Positions 37,299-49,094 of a DNA stretch of 64,000 bases are shown here, piece after piece. The stretch's first letter is position 1; each line of letters opens with the position of its first letter. The position numbers and the translations under genes were made by a program. The DNA comes from Litsea cubeba (lineage: Eukaryota > Streptophyta > Magnoliopsida > Laurales > Lauraceae): the NCBI GenBank assembly GCA_012931725.1, contig CM022953.1:57792574-57856573 (forward strand), written 5' to 3'. The notes under the pieces were generated by a model. It was not told where the DNA came from, did not search any database, and saw nothing but the letters and a program-made list of their open reading frames with translations.

Positions 37299-39054
37299 TA
37301 TTGTCAGAAAAAAGGGCGTGCCATCTTTGAATGTAGTAGGCGTCCATAGAACAAAGACACCAAAGCTTATGTTGCTATAATTGGAGGTTCTTCTCACACG
37401 GCCTTCGCTTCATGTGTGTCATCACTGCCAAGATCCACCTTAACCCCTGAAATGGTACATCAGATGGCTTTGTCAAATTTTTTTACACTTGGTCTATCTG
37501 GTAAGTCGTTTAAAAATTCTATTTGGTATATGGATTCAAGAGCATCGAACCATACGACTTACTCTATTGATGATTTGAAAAATATTCAAAAGTATAATGG
37601 TACAATGAACATTCAACTTGCTAATGGCGACGAACTCCCTATCATTGCTACTGGCCATATTGATCATCCCTTAAAAAACATTTTCTATTCACCTCATTTA
37701 TCTTCTAATATTTTATCTGTTGGCCAACTTGTTGAAAATAATTGCATTGTCTCCTTTTCTGCCTTTAGTTGTCTTGTGTAGGATTAGGAATCTGGGAAGG
37801 TGATAGGCGAAGGTCCTAAATGTGGCATAATGTTTCCTCTTCATACCACTTCACCAACAACGGATGTTACTTTATTTTTGTTGTTTAGTTCACCTTTGAA
37901 TAATGACTGTCAACTTTGGCATAAGCGTCCTAGGCATTCAAACGCACAAAAATTATCATTTTCGTTGAACAGTGGTTTGCTTATGAATAAAATATCATGT
38001 TCTCTTAAAGATGTCATATTTGATCGCTCCACTTGTAAACTTGGCAAAAGCAAAGCACTTCCTTTTTCGACTCATAAGGAAATTAGCAAAAATTATTTTG
38101 ATTTGATTCGTTCGGATATTTGGGGTATTGCACAAATAATCCCTCATACACATCGTAAGTATTTTGTTACATTCATTGATGATTACAGTCGATTCACTTG
38201 AATTTATTTCTTGCATGCCAAATTTGACGTCCTTGATGTGCTTAAGAAAATTCTCTCATTGAAAATCAATTTTCAAAAACTAAAAAGATTTTGCATTAAG
38301 ATTCCGGGGGCGAACATGTATCTTCACACTTTCAAGAATGTCTTCATCATTTCACAACGTACATGTCCCTACTCACTGCAAAAAAATGGAGTGGCGAATT
38401 GAAAGAACCAACACCTTTTGGATGTTGTTGGAACATTGCTTCTTGAGTCCTCCGTCCCATCCACCTTCTGGGTACTATAATCTCTTTCTATTGGTGTGCA
38501 CCTCATCAATCACCTCCATCACCAAAGCCTCAAAATCAATCCCTGTATTTTCGTCCTTTGGCTACCCAACCATCATATTAACATATACATACTTTTAGTT
38601 GTGTGTGTTTTGTCAACTTACCATCTCATGATATCGATAAACTCTTGGCTCAATTAGTAAAATGTGCATTTCTAGGGCATGCTTCACATAAAAAAGTTTA
38701 TCTTTGTTATGATCCTAAAGTCCATCGCACTCGCATATCTCACAATGTAATATTTTTTGAAAATCGATATTTCTTTTAAACTCATCAAGACACATACTCC
38801 ATGGAGGATATCTCTATCTTACCTGTACTTCGAAATTCCACTCGTCCTACTCGTCCCCTAGATTGTTTGTCATCGCAAGCCACTTTATCCTCTTTCCCCA
38901 TTCCAGACAGATATTCGGAGGATGTAAAACATTCTTGTTGACAACAGGCTATGATAGAAGAATTCACCACTCTTCAACAGAATCATACATGGGACATTGT
39001 TCTATGTCCATCACATGTGAAATCCATCATCTGCAAATGAATCTACTCTGTCAA
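37299..39054 (+). pseudogene. Ty1/copia protease-integrase region, broken
   Basis: Continues the copia element after solo LTR B. The rest of the second zinc knuckle (ending AIFEC) is at about 37305-37340. Protease follows at about 37520: WYMDSRASNHTT, where the catalytic DSG reads DSR (Asp codon 37533-37535). The pre-integrase finger starts near 37915 (LWHKR, with an H-x3-H like arrangement) but has lost a Cys (DRSTCKLGKSK). The integrase core begins about 38095 (SDIWG) and decays past 38200, with a stop at 38199-38201, many frame changes, and loss of the DSGGE block. The reverse-transcriptase domain starts near 38945 and is cut at 39054 by the LINE. Not functional. Confidence 0.85.
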
Positions 39055-40278
39055 GGAATTCAATCAAGCTTGCCTTTTCTAGCTGGCCTGGTCTGTCTCT
39101 TCTTCTAATTCTCTTTGGGCAATCTGGTTCAGAGAAAGGTACCTCAGGGGTAGAGCTATTTGGCATCAGAAACTCAGTAAGGGAGGCTCCTGCATATGTA
39201 AGATTCTTAGATCCTTCTCGCCCATAATTCAAAGGAATTCCAAATGGGTGATTGGCAATGGGCAGTCTATCTCTCTGTGGTTTGATGGCTGGATTGAACA
39301 CATTCCCATTGCTACCAGGTTTCCAGGATTTCAGTTCTCTAAGCAAGACCTGGTGGCTGATATTTTGGGGGAGAATTCCTGGCTTATCCCTGATCTCCTT
39401 CCATCTCAGCTGAAGGATTTCCTAGAGATCTCTACCCTCACAACCAGCAGCAATAGATTGGTGGAGGACCTTTTGCTATGGACAGCCAGTCCTTCTGGGA
39501 ATCTGTCCATCAAAGAGGCATGGAACCTTCTGCGGACTAGGGTCAATGTCACTAACTGGTCTGAGCTTATATGGAACAATTTTGTCAACCCAATACTGGC
39601 TTGCTTCAGTTGGAGGCTTCTTCTTAGGAAAACTCCTACTGATCTTTGTGCTAAGCAGAAGGGATGGTCTTTGGCATCTAAATGCCCAATCTGCCAAGAG
39701 GAAGAGGAGTCAGATGTGCACCTCTTTTTTTCTTGTGATCTAGCTTCCCATCTCTGGATATGGCTTCTTATCATGTATGGTTCCCCGCCCTCCATCTTGT
39801 CCTCCATGCATCTCTCAGCTGCTGTAATCTGGGACTTTCTGTCCAGAGGTAAAGATGCCAAAGGCAGGAAGAGGGCAGCTGCCATTCTCTTGTAAGTTAT
39901 TTATGTTATTTGGTCCATCAGAAATGCAGCCAAGTTCAACTCCAAGAAGCCTTCCCTGGAGAGTGCCAAATCCATCATAAAGGAGCGTCTCAGATGCATG
40001 GCAGTCACCTAGCTTCTACGTTTCCTGCGCAGGAGGTGGTGACTTTGGTCAGGTTCGGTTTTTTGATGTGTAAATTTTAGTTTTTAGTACAGGTTTCTGT
40101 TATTTCCTCTCTGTGCAGAGTTTTTTGGTAAGGCCCTATTCTTTTGTGTATTGGTTGCCTGGAGGCTTTCCCATTGAAGGTTTTCTCCAGCACCCTTTCT
40201 TTGGGTCTCTTTTGGGAGCTTTCTCTCTTGTAGCTCTTCTTCTTGCTTAATTCCAATTTTACCTTTAAGCAAAAAAAA
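39055..40278 (+). mobile_element. 5'-truncated LINE
   Basis: Bounded by a 14-bp direct duplication ATCTACTCTGTCAA (39041-39054 and 40279-40292) and ending in an A run, the hallmark of target-primed LINE insertion. About 1.2 kb remains of an original of several kb. The 3' sequence TTACCTTTAAGC plus A run matches the tail in CACTA-2. It is inserted in the copia reverse-transcriptase coding region. Confidence 0.9.
39248..40040 (+). pseudogene. LINE ORF2 C-terminal end (zf-RVT region)
   Basis: The frame starting near 39248 reads WVIGNGQSISLWFDGWI and later CPICQEEEESDVHLFFSC, the zinc-binding reverse transcriptase C-terminal region (zf-RVT) of plant L1-type LINEs. The main frame is open for 215 codons to a stop at 39893-39895 and is recognisable beyond it, with more stops. 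The endonuclease and reverse transcriptase core are absent because of 5' truncation. Confidence 0.85.
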
Positions 40279-41076
40279 ATCTACTCTGTCAAATTAAAGT
40301 CGGGTGGCTCTTTAGATTGACATTAGGCTCGTCTCGTGGCTTTAGGCAATCGTCAAGATTATGGTGTGAATTTTAATGAGACATTTGCTTGAGTAGCTAA
40401 AATTACTATCGTTCGTCTTCTTCTGAATCTTGCCTTTTCTCAATCATGGATCTTGTTTCAAATGGACGTCAAAAATGCTTTTTTATATGGAGATTTTCAA
40501 GAAGTTTACATGTGAATTCTACATGGTCTAGTTGTTTCATCCAAAAGTAATGTGTGTCGACAGCACTGATCAATTTGTGGACTCAGCAAGAGCCAAGAAC
40601 TTGGTTTGAGAAATTCCGGCATGGTACTTTACTTCATGCAAGATTCGAACAAAGCCAATATGATCCTTCTCTTTTTCTTCGTCGCACTACCAATGGCGCC
40701 AGCATTCTACTAATATATGTCGATGATATCATCATCTCTGGAACAAATCTAGACGATATTCTCCAACTACAAAAGGTTTTGCATGCTTCCTTTCACAAGA
40801 AAGACTTGGGTCTTGAAGTACATGAGATAGGAGGGTCTACTCATAAATCGACATAAATACATCAAAGATCTTATTACTCAAGTCAGGTTACAGAATACCA
40901 CACATGTAGATACACCCTTGGAACTAAATGTGAAATACAGGAAGGACGAAGGAAATCTTCTTGATGACCCTACCGGCTATTGAAAGCTTGTTGGCGTCAA
41001 TCTTGTGAGTCAATTCATGATTCCAACACATCTTCACATGTCAGCAGCCAACCAAATTATTTGTTATCTTCATGGG
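40279..41076 (+). pseudogene. Ty1/copia reverse transcriptase, broken
   Basis: Continuation of the RVT_2-type domain after the LINE: LVALGNRQDYGVNF near 40330, MDVKNAFLYGDF near 40460, and YVDD at 40716-40727 (LIYVDDIIISG). Several stops (for example in place of Arg, Pro or Trp codons at 40317-40510) and frame changes are present. The last recognisable part is IICYLHG near 41060, where the element is cut by LTR-like sequence C. The RNase H domain would lie beyond and is not in the window. Confidence 0.85.
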
Positions 41077-42827
41077 TGTGAGGCCCCACCGCTGATGGAC
41101 CCTCAATTTGAATTTGAATAATATATATTAGCCTAAGTATTTTAATTATACTAATTATGGGGGTTAGATAAGGGTAGTTATGTATTTTCCTAGGTTTAGT
41201 CTAGTTGTGTAATTAGTAGAGTCAATAGGGTGTCTTTTGTTAATTTTAGAGTTCGTTAGTTTGTTAGAGGCCCTAGCTAGAAATTTGTGTTTACTATAGG
41301 GGGTTTGCATCAAAGAATCTTCTAGAAGCCCACCTAAAGACCTAAGTACCCTCTACCCTAACCCTAATCCTATTCTAACCCCAAGGGCATTTTTGTCCCT
41401 GGCCCAAAAATCCAACCTATTTAAACTAAACCCTCTCTGCCCAAGCAATCACTGTTCATCTGCTCTCTCAATTCCTATCTCTTTCTCTCTTCTTCTTCCC
41501 CACTTCTCTCCAACGAGCCCTCATCTTCCCTCCAATTCCTATCTCTCTCCCTCTCTCTTTCTTTCCCCAGAATTTCCAATAGAAGGCCAACCCCAAGACT
41601 GATCTACAACAGAGGAACCCCACGGCTGGATTTCCCCTATTATAGCTTGGTTCTGTATCTTCCCTCGTCCTTCTAACTGCACTGATCAGGCAAGTGCTCT
41701 ATGCTGCTAACTTAGAATGCATGAATTATCTTCCTCTTGATTCTGCAAATTTTAATTCTGTTTATATATGTTTAGATCGGTCTTTGAGCTTGTCTGTTGG
41801 TTTTTCTTGGGCCATTGATGGATGAGGTCACCTCATTTGGATGATCAATGGTTCGATTGATGGATGGTTGATATAGAAGTGATTTTCTTCTTTGATTAAA
41901 CTTCTGTGATGGTCTGAGGAGAAGTCCAGGGGGATTGGGGTCGCTGTACCAAATTCCCGGAGGTGGAATTGTGAAAACCCGTCTTGCTGCGTCGAGACCG
42001 GGACCCAGGTAGGACTACCTTTGGAAAATCAGGACCCCACATCTGATGGAGGGGCCCAGGTAGATCCCTGATTTCAGACCTGGTCCAGATATAGGATTAT
42101 GAAATTCTCCTCAAACCCAGAGCTCAGCGATGGCCGAGCTTAGTACTGGCAGAGCCCAGCGATGGCCGAGCACAGCACTGGCAGAGCCCATCGATGGCTG
42201 AGCTCAACACTGACCGAACTTAGCGATGGCCGAGCTCAACATTGGCAGAGCTCAGTGATGGCCGAGCTCAGTACCGGCCGAGCTCAGCGATGGCTGGATT
42301 CAACACTAGCCGAGCTCATTGTTGACCGAACTCAGTGTTCTGCCGAGCGCAATGCTCAGGTTGAGATCCGCATTTTAGCCGAGCTTAGTGTTTAGGCCGA
42401 GCTCAGTGTTATGGCCGAGTTCAGTGTTATGGCCGAGCTCAATGTTTTACCGAGCTCAGTGCCAGACCGGGTTCCGTGCCAGACCGGGCTCCGTGCTTAA
42501 TCAAGCTCAGAGCTTAACCGAGCTAAGAGCTTGACCGACCTCAATGCCTGACCGAGCTCAACGCTTTACCGAACTCAGCTGGGTGACCAAACTGAGCTAG
42601 GCGCTTTGCCGAGCTGAGCTGGGTGACCGAGCTGAGTGTTCAATTGAGCTCAAATGCTTAGCCGAACTCCGAGCTGGATTCCGAAAAGGCCGGATTCCAA
42701 CAAGGGAGACTAGAACCTGGGACATTCCCTTCAGCCAGAATTCTTAGTGTGCATGACCAACTACCCAGGCCAGGGGGTTAGCCGAACTCACAGGAAGTTC
42801 TAGACAAACAGGCTTTGCCTGCAGGGT
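41077..42827 (+). mobile_element. LTR-like sequence C (5' part)
   Basis: Starts TGTGAGGCC at 41077, exactly where the copia frame breaks. It has the same order of parts as A and B: AT-rich start, CT-rich exon-like block (41460-41690) and a candidate donor GCAAGT near 41692, then a middle section dominated by GCCGAGCTCAG repeats. No coding frame. Its 3' end is not in view because CACTA-3 begins at 42828. If it is a real insertion, ATGGG (41072-41076) should be its duplication, repeated outside the window. Confidence 0.5.
42128..42319. repeat. 32-bp tandem array (two 16-bp halves)
   Basis: CGATGG-type unit starts at 42128, 42160, 42192, 42224, 42256 and 42288, exactly 32 bp apart. Each unit is two related 16-mers (for example CGATGGCCGAGCTCAG and TACTGGCAGAGCCCAG). 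Beyond 42320 the array decays into irregular copies of GCCGAGCTCAGTG to about 42680. Confidence 0.95.
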
Positions 42828-43099
42828 CACTACACCATTTGGGTGATTTTGCAACATTTGAGATTTCTTATTAGTAACGCATATCTGGCCGTTAGGTAAT
42901 TTGTCACATTTATTATCCGTTAGCAATATTCATAACCGTCACTAGATATATCTGCAAATACTTGAATTATTTTGTAACATTTCTTGGATATTTTGTGACG
43001 ATTAGAAATGTGTTACTAAAAAAAAGGAGGAAAAAATGAGGGGAAAAATCACATTACAAAGAAAAAATGAAAAATAAGGCGGGAGTTATTTCTTCCCTC

Positions 43100-45092
43100 C
43101 TTCATTCTGGCGCTAAAAATGAACATGCAGTATAAATCGTGGGCCCGAGGATTGATCTTCCCTCTCCATTTTCGTTGGCGCCTTTTCTTCCCTCTCCCTC
43201 ATTTTCTTTCTCTTTTTTCTAATAATGAGCTCAATGTTGTTGCTGTTTCTCCTTCTCCCGTCTCAGTCTCCCATGGTTTGATTGGGTTCTGCTGGTCCTC
43301 ATCTCCCCGGCGACTGTAGTTGGGTTTTCTGCTTCCAAGGTCGATCTTAATCAATCAAGTGCGTTCGTTGATTTGAGTTTTCCTTCAAATGCAGTATTTG
43401 ATTTGTGTTTGATTCCTTGTTGTTTTTTTTTTTAATGTTGGTTAAATCATTAGGTTTTGAAGTTCTGTTGTCCGTTCTTTCTTGATTTTTCCTCTCTCAA
43501 AACGTTCTCTGCCAAAATCATCACAGATTTGGTGAATTGGGTTTGTGCCGATGTCCTCTTACATAGATTTGGTGAAATGGGTTTGTGCCGACTCTCGCTT
43601 AAACAGATTTGGTGAAATGGGTCCTTTTCTTTCTTGTCTTTTTTCATTGTTTTAGTTTGTGAACTTTGCACTTCTTTATGCCTGTGTAGTTTGGTAAAAG
43701 AGACATCTTCAATGAAAACATGCTTTGTTTGTGAATAAAATATTCAGATTACCAGTTCTTCTCTGCTTCTCCCCGTTTTCATTCATCTTTCTCTTGTTAA
43801 GTTGGCTGAATTGCTAGGGGAGACTTTTATGAGTTTGGTAAGACTGGTAAGACCTGGGTCATCACTGGTAAGACCCAGATGAAGAGTTTGAGGAAGAATC
43901 TAGCCATGGCAAGTTGGTTGCTGCTGAATAACAGAAACACATAAGGAATAAAAAACACATCTCTCTATAATCATTCCATGGATATGAGTATTACAGACAA
44001 GCTTTCTTCCTCTGTACCTATGGATTGGATTTTGATGGGTCATGTTAGAAGATGGCAAAGATAGTAGAAGAGATGCTGTCTTCATTTATTGAAAAGAAAT
44101 TAGCTGGGCTCCATGTGGGTGAGAAGACTGACTACATAGAAATTAGAAACAGATGGGCAGTACCAACAGATGCAGCTTTTGTAATAAAACCTTCAAATCT
44201 AAGTCTCAGACTACTCTTCCATATATATAACTGCCAGTATTAAATTCCCATTTGATGGGTTTTATAAAATTTGCTAGTTTCTGTGTTATGGATTCTTATT
44301 TCTTAATTAATGCCTTTCTTACCTAACTGTGATAGGCCTCACTTTGTTAATCATTACTGCTTTTATTTTCTTTCCTTCCTTTCTGTGGTGTTTATTTATT
44401 TAACTTTTCTTGGGTAGCATGATGTTCCTGAAAACTAACAAAGATCTGTAGTCCAAGGGCTATGTGTAGATTCCCAACTGCACAAACAACAACCAATAAG
44501 TGAATTAGAGACTACTAATCCTTGGGTTTTAAACTAGTCCCCCATTTCTTAATGGATTGTTACATACCGATAAATGAACAAATATTGTGGGTGCTTACTG
44601 TTACTAAGGGATTGATATCATGTTTCAGATTCATAAAAAAAAAGGAAAATGCTTGACATTGGCTTAATTTACTTTCTGCTCATATCTTGTTTTGTATTTA
44701 AGTTAACAATACTTTAGTAGCCTGCATAAAAGATTAAAATTGAGATCTTTCTGTTACTGTATGTTATTATTCCTAATAAAGGGTGTTAATCAGCTTTTCA
44801 ACAAAATTCCTTGTAGTTCAATAACATTGGAGAAAATGATCAACATCTAAGCTGCCGTAGGGAATAATTTAGCAGGTTGCTTGAAGACCTGTTGGGTCAC
44901 CATTGACTGTTGCCTTCTTGACTTGCAATTCTTTGTCTGGAACTGACTATGCTGCCTGAATTTTGTGTGTGAATGGATTAAACTTTAGAGTATCTTGCTC
45001 AATAAATAATTAGAATATGAGTTTGGTTAAACTTTAGATTATTTATAAAATCTATATCTTAATATTAGAGCTTGCCGGATTATTATGATACA
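43100..45092. other. CACTA-3 interior, no gene assigned
   Basis: A CT-rich leader and then AT-rich sequence. An open stretch from ATG 44052 (about 60 codons) is unrecognised. Nothing else supported. Confidence 0.4.
43525..43622. repeat. 40-bp tandem repeat, two and a half copies
   Basis: AGATTTGGTGAA units start at 43525, 43565 and 43605. Confidence 0.9.
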
Positions 45093-45099
45093 CACTACA

Positions 45100-45777
45100 A
45101 CAAAATACACCTTTCCCGACACTATTTGCCGACGCGGTGAAAATTTGCGTTGGTAAAAGTCTTATTTCCAACGCATATTTGGACTGCGTTGGCAAAAGTC
45201 ACAGAAAATGCTACTTTTACCGACGCAAGTAAGACTACGTTGGCAAAAGCTATTGAAACCACATTGGCGCCAACAAAAAATTCCCCAAAAAGAGATGGAA
45301 GGTTTTGCCGACGCGTGTTTTTCTAATGGCGACGTAATAATACGTTGGCAATTATCTTGCCTACTGGCGACGCACAAGTGTGCGTTGGGAAAGGTCTGAG
45401 TTTTTATTCACACCATTGCCGACGCATGAGTTGCGTCCGCAAAACCCCATCTTTGACAAACTTACATTTCCCGACACTATTTTCCGATGCAGTGAAAATT
45501 TGCATTGGCAAAAGTCATAGAGAATTGCTGCTTTTACCGACACAAGTAAGACCGCGTTGGCAAAAGCCGTGGAAAAACTTTCCCTACATTATTTACCAAC
45601 GCAGTGAAAATTAGCGTTGGCAAAAGTCTTATTTTCGATGCATATTTGGACTGCGTTGGCAAGAGTCACAGATAATTGTTACTTTTACTGACACAAGTAA
45701 GACCGAGTTGGCAAAAGTTGTGGAAAACATATAATTATTTTGCCTACTGGCGATGCACAGGTCTGCGTCCGTAAAAC
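45100..45777. repeat. CACTA-4 subterminal repeat array
   Basis: More than a dozen copies of GCGTTGGCAAAAG, GACGCA and variants. Longer blocks recur, such as ACGCATATTTGGACTGCGTT (45172) and a near copy near 45637. Confidence 0.8.
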
Positions 45778-46019
45778 CACTACTACCAAAAGGATATTTT
45801 ATATCGGTTGCAAAAACTACCCTATATCGGTTTTTAATATAACCGATATAATATGTTCAGTCAAGGCTTTTTATATCGGTTACATCGTAACCGATATAAT
45901 AATCTATATATATATAATATCGGTTAGCTATATTTTATATCGGTTATTATGAAACCGATATTATATAATTTTCCAAAATCGATATGACATTTATCTTTTT
46001 ATATCAGTTAGAGATTTTC

Positions 46020-48037
46020 AGCCAGCTAAAACTACTAGCGAAAATTTCGATAGTTTTCCCTTCCCCCTTTTTTCCCCTGCTCCCGCCCTGCTTGTTCGAT
46101 AACGTTCCCTCCACTTGTTCGTGCACATTTCTTCTCTCCCTCCATCCTCTTTCTCAAAAACCTGTTCTCCTCTCTTTCTCAGAAATCAGAAGTGGTAGGT
46201 TTCATTAGATCCATTGCAGGAGACAAAAATCCTAGGGTTGGACTAGTTGGAGATTGATTGCAGAAGACATAAATCCCCTCTCTTTCTCAGAAATACTAGG
46301 TTTTCTTAGATCTCCATCGCTGGCTTGGGATTTCTGATCGTCGCTTGCCGTTTGAGCTTCTCGCCATTGTCGGAGAAGACTCTCTCCTCTTCATTCTCAT
46401 TTCTCCAACCCTCGAGGCCCGAGATCGTTTCATCCCATTTCACCTGTTCTGGTAACAGTGGCAGAGGCTCCACTGGGTAAGCATTTATCTTTCCATTTTC
46501 TTCCCTTTTTGTTTTCGGTTTGTGTTTGGTTTATCCTTTTGCATTTCACAGAGAGAGAAATAAAGAAAAATCTCTCACAGTTGCTTTGTTTCTTTCTGGG
46601 TTTTGGGTTTTGTCTTTTCAAACCATTAAATTCCGTGCTTTGGGATTTTCTTTTTCCTTTTCTTTCCTTTGTGTGTGTGTGGAGTTTGAATGTATTCTGT
46701 TTTATTCTTCTGATGGTGTTTTAGGGTGCATTTAAATGTACCCATGCTAGTAATCAATTTCAAAATTTGGTAGAAGGGGAATACTATCATTTTGAGTGCT
46801 ATTGTTATTCATTTTCTTCATCTCCTCCTTATCTCTGTCATCTTTCTGCCAGCACTTCCTTTTCTCCTTCTTCTCGTCTCTTTGTTGTTTACCCTTTTAC
46901 TTCCCCCAACAACACAGCCTTCATTTCCTTTCTCTTTACACAAAAAGCAGCTTTGCAGGCAACGGAGTATGTATTTCCAGACCCAATCCCCGAGTTCGTA
47001 GATTCGGTACTTGTTTTCTAGCTCCACCCCCACCCCATTTATCTTGTTCTTCTTCTTCTCTTTATGGGTGTAGAATAAAGTGTTTTGCATTTTATATGAA
47101 ATAAAGTGACTTATCTACTGCCCATTTGAGAAATGAAGTGATTCGTGTGCTACCAACTTTTTTTTTCTTGCTAATAAGCATAATTTCAGTGATTCTTCTA
47201 ATACTTGATGTCTTTTCTTAATGGAATGAAGTGGTTTTCAATGGAATTGGAGCTGATCGCACCCAATTGCATGATTCATTTAAATTTTGATTATCACCAA
47301 TTGGGGCTATAGAGATTCCTGATAGAATGTTATATAATGTGTTTCTTTAATGAAGATGGAATGGTGAGATTCATTTAAATTTGTTCCATTGGATGGTTAT
47401 ATATAGATATTTGTCTTCTCTCTGTTTTTTTTTTTTTTAATGAAGATGGAATGGTGAGTGTTGACAAGTAACCAACTTCTTTTTTAGAAGGCATCTAAAC
47501 CATTAGATCAAGAGAAGTCATTGCTCTGCAGCTGATGCAGAGGTGGTTGGTGCCTGTTCTGGAACCTCACATTCGCAGAGTGGTAAGACAGAGTAGACAA
47601 TTTTTTTTTTAGTTTGTTTGTGTTTGTGATATATTTGAAATTTGTTGTGAAATGGAACTGGTTAATGAGTATATGAACTTTGATCCTGTCTTTTTAAGTT
47701 CATGAATTGTCTTAAGATTATTAGATTTAAGTTCATGGGTTGTATGGATTATCGACCATAGGGAGAATTGAAAGATGATGATCGATATTAGATGAAATTG
47801 GTGTTAATTTTTGATGTATAGTTTCTGCTGCCATTAATAAGATGACCTACATGAACATTGGAGTGGTGTGACTTTAAATGTTTTTTTTTTAAAGTTTAGT
47901 TATGTGAAGAAACTTATATACAGGTGCACACTTCGCGAGGGCCCACCTAATCACCAATCCAAGTGGTGAACGTTGGTTGGGATTGGTTCAACAGGTCTTC
48001 TCTTGCGATTGATTCTTTCCTCTCTCTCTCTCTCTCT
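46020..48037. other. CACTA-5 left interior, no gene assigned
   Basis: Pyrimidine-rich leader (46060-46480) and then AT-rich intron-like sequence. Short CT-rich frames look like chance. Nothing recognised. Confidence 0.4.
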
Positions 48038-48139
48038 GTTATCCATGGGTGGAATCTGTTGTTAAAATTTATAAATTTATAAAGACTATCCTATTCAGCT
48101 TTTGTGAGGATGCTCTCTCTCTTTGTTATCCACGGGTGG
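48038..48139. repeat. 87-bp tandem duplication hit by the gypsy element
   Basis: GTTATCCA(T/C)GGGTGG... starts at 48038 and again at 48125. The second copy continues at 60448-60499 after the gypsy insertion (AATCTGTTGTTAAAATTTAT...GAGGATG). The two copies differ by a 10-bp indel and a few bases. Confidence 0.85.
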
Positions 48140-49030
48140 TGTGTGGGGAGATTTCCAGCGCTCCAGGATTACGCTAAATCACAACCATCAGATGGGACTA
48201 AGCACTATTACGTGCCATCCGCGTGCCGCCCACGTGGCGCCAGACTCGCCTCGGCTACCAGCGCGGGGGGCCCAGCCGAAGTCAGGAAGGTCCGGGGCCG
48301 CTAGCGCCGAGCTCGGCTACCCCAGGTACCCCACCTCGGTTGAAAGCTCCACCTCGGCCGAAGGAACCGGGACGAAAGCCGAAGCGGGAAAGAATCTCCA
48401 CTCGCGCCCTTCGCCCCCCACGTCATCAGACATGTGGAGGAATAGGGGCGCGAGCCAGTGAGACAGATGCGACATCCAGCCGTTCACAATCTTCGCCAGA
48501 TCCCTGACAAGACGGCATCCAGCGGCTGAGGCCAAATCAGGGCACGGCCCGAGGATAGATCCGATGGTGCCCCTACCGCCAAAGGCGCCCAACACAATCT
48601 GGCCCAACGTGACACGCATTCAATGCGATATGGGCCGATCCGACCGGCATTAAATGCAAAGCGGGCTGGATTGGACTGCATTAATTACTTTGTGGGCTGA
48701 TCATGACTTCCCAGTCGAGTCATGGGACCCGCGCAAGATATCATCCAAAGATACGACCCAAGCCTCTATAAATAGAGCCTCATTCCACATGCAAGGTACG
48801 CAATGTCCAACAGAAAGAGTCGTTACTTCTGTTTCTCTTCTTCCTCTCCTTCCTTTGTTCCAGTTCATTCACTGACTTTGGCATCGGAGAGCCTTGCGCC
48901 GCCCAAGCCAGGGTCCTCTGACCGTTTGCTCTTCCCTTTCAGGCTTTCGGGCGGCACCTAATCTTCATCACCTTGGATAAGTCCTCTAAGGCACCCCAGT
49001 TATTGTGGGTCATTATTTTCTGCACCTACA
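48140..49030 (+). repeat. gypsy 5' LTR
   Basis: Starts TGTGTGGGGAG and ends CACCTACA. About two dozen differences from the 3' LTR by eye, roughly 97% alike. Confidence 0.95.
48767..48775 (+). promoter_or_regulatory. TATA box of gypsy 5' LTR
   Basis: TATAAATAG in the last third of the LTR. Same motif at 60180-60188 in the 3' LTR. Confidence 0.75.
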
Positions 49031-49032
49031 AT

Positions 49033-49049
49033 TGGCGCCGTCTGTGGGA
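49033..49049 (+). other. primer-binding site
   Basis: TGGCGCCGTCTGTGGGA begins two bases after the 5' LTR, the position and start expected for a plant gypsy tRNA primer site. Confidence 0.8.
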
Positions 49050-49094
49050 AAGTAATATCCCAACCTTCCCAGCCTTCTCAATCTCCCAGAAATC

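Noticed and set aside
42128..42680. Possible CRISPR-like array
   Set aside because: Units are contiguous and degenerate with no spacers, and the context is plant retroelement DNA. It is a tandem repeat.
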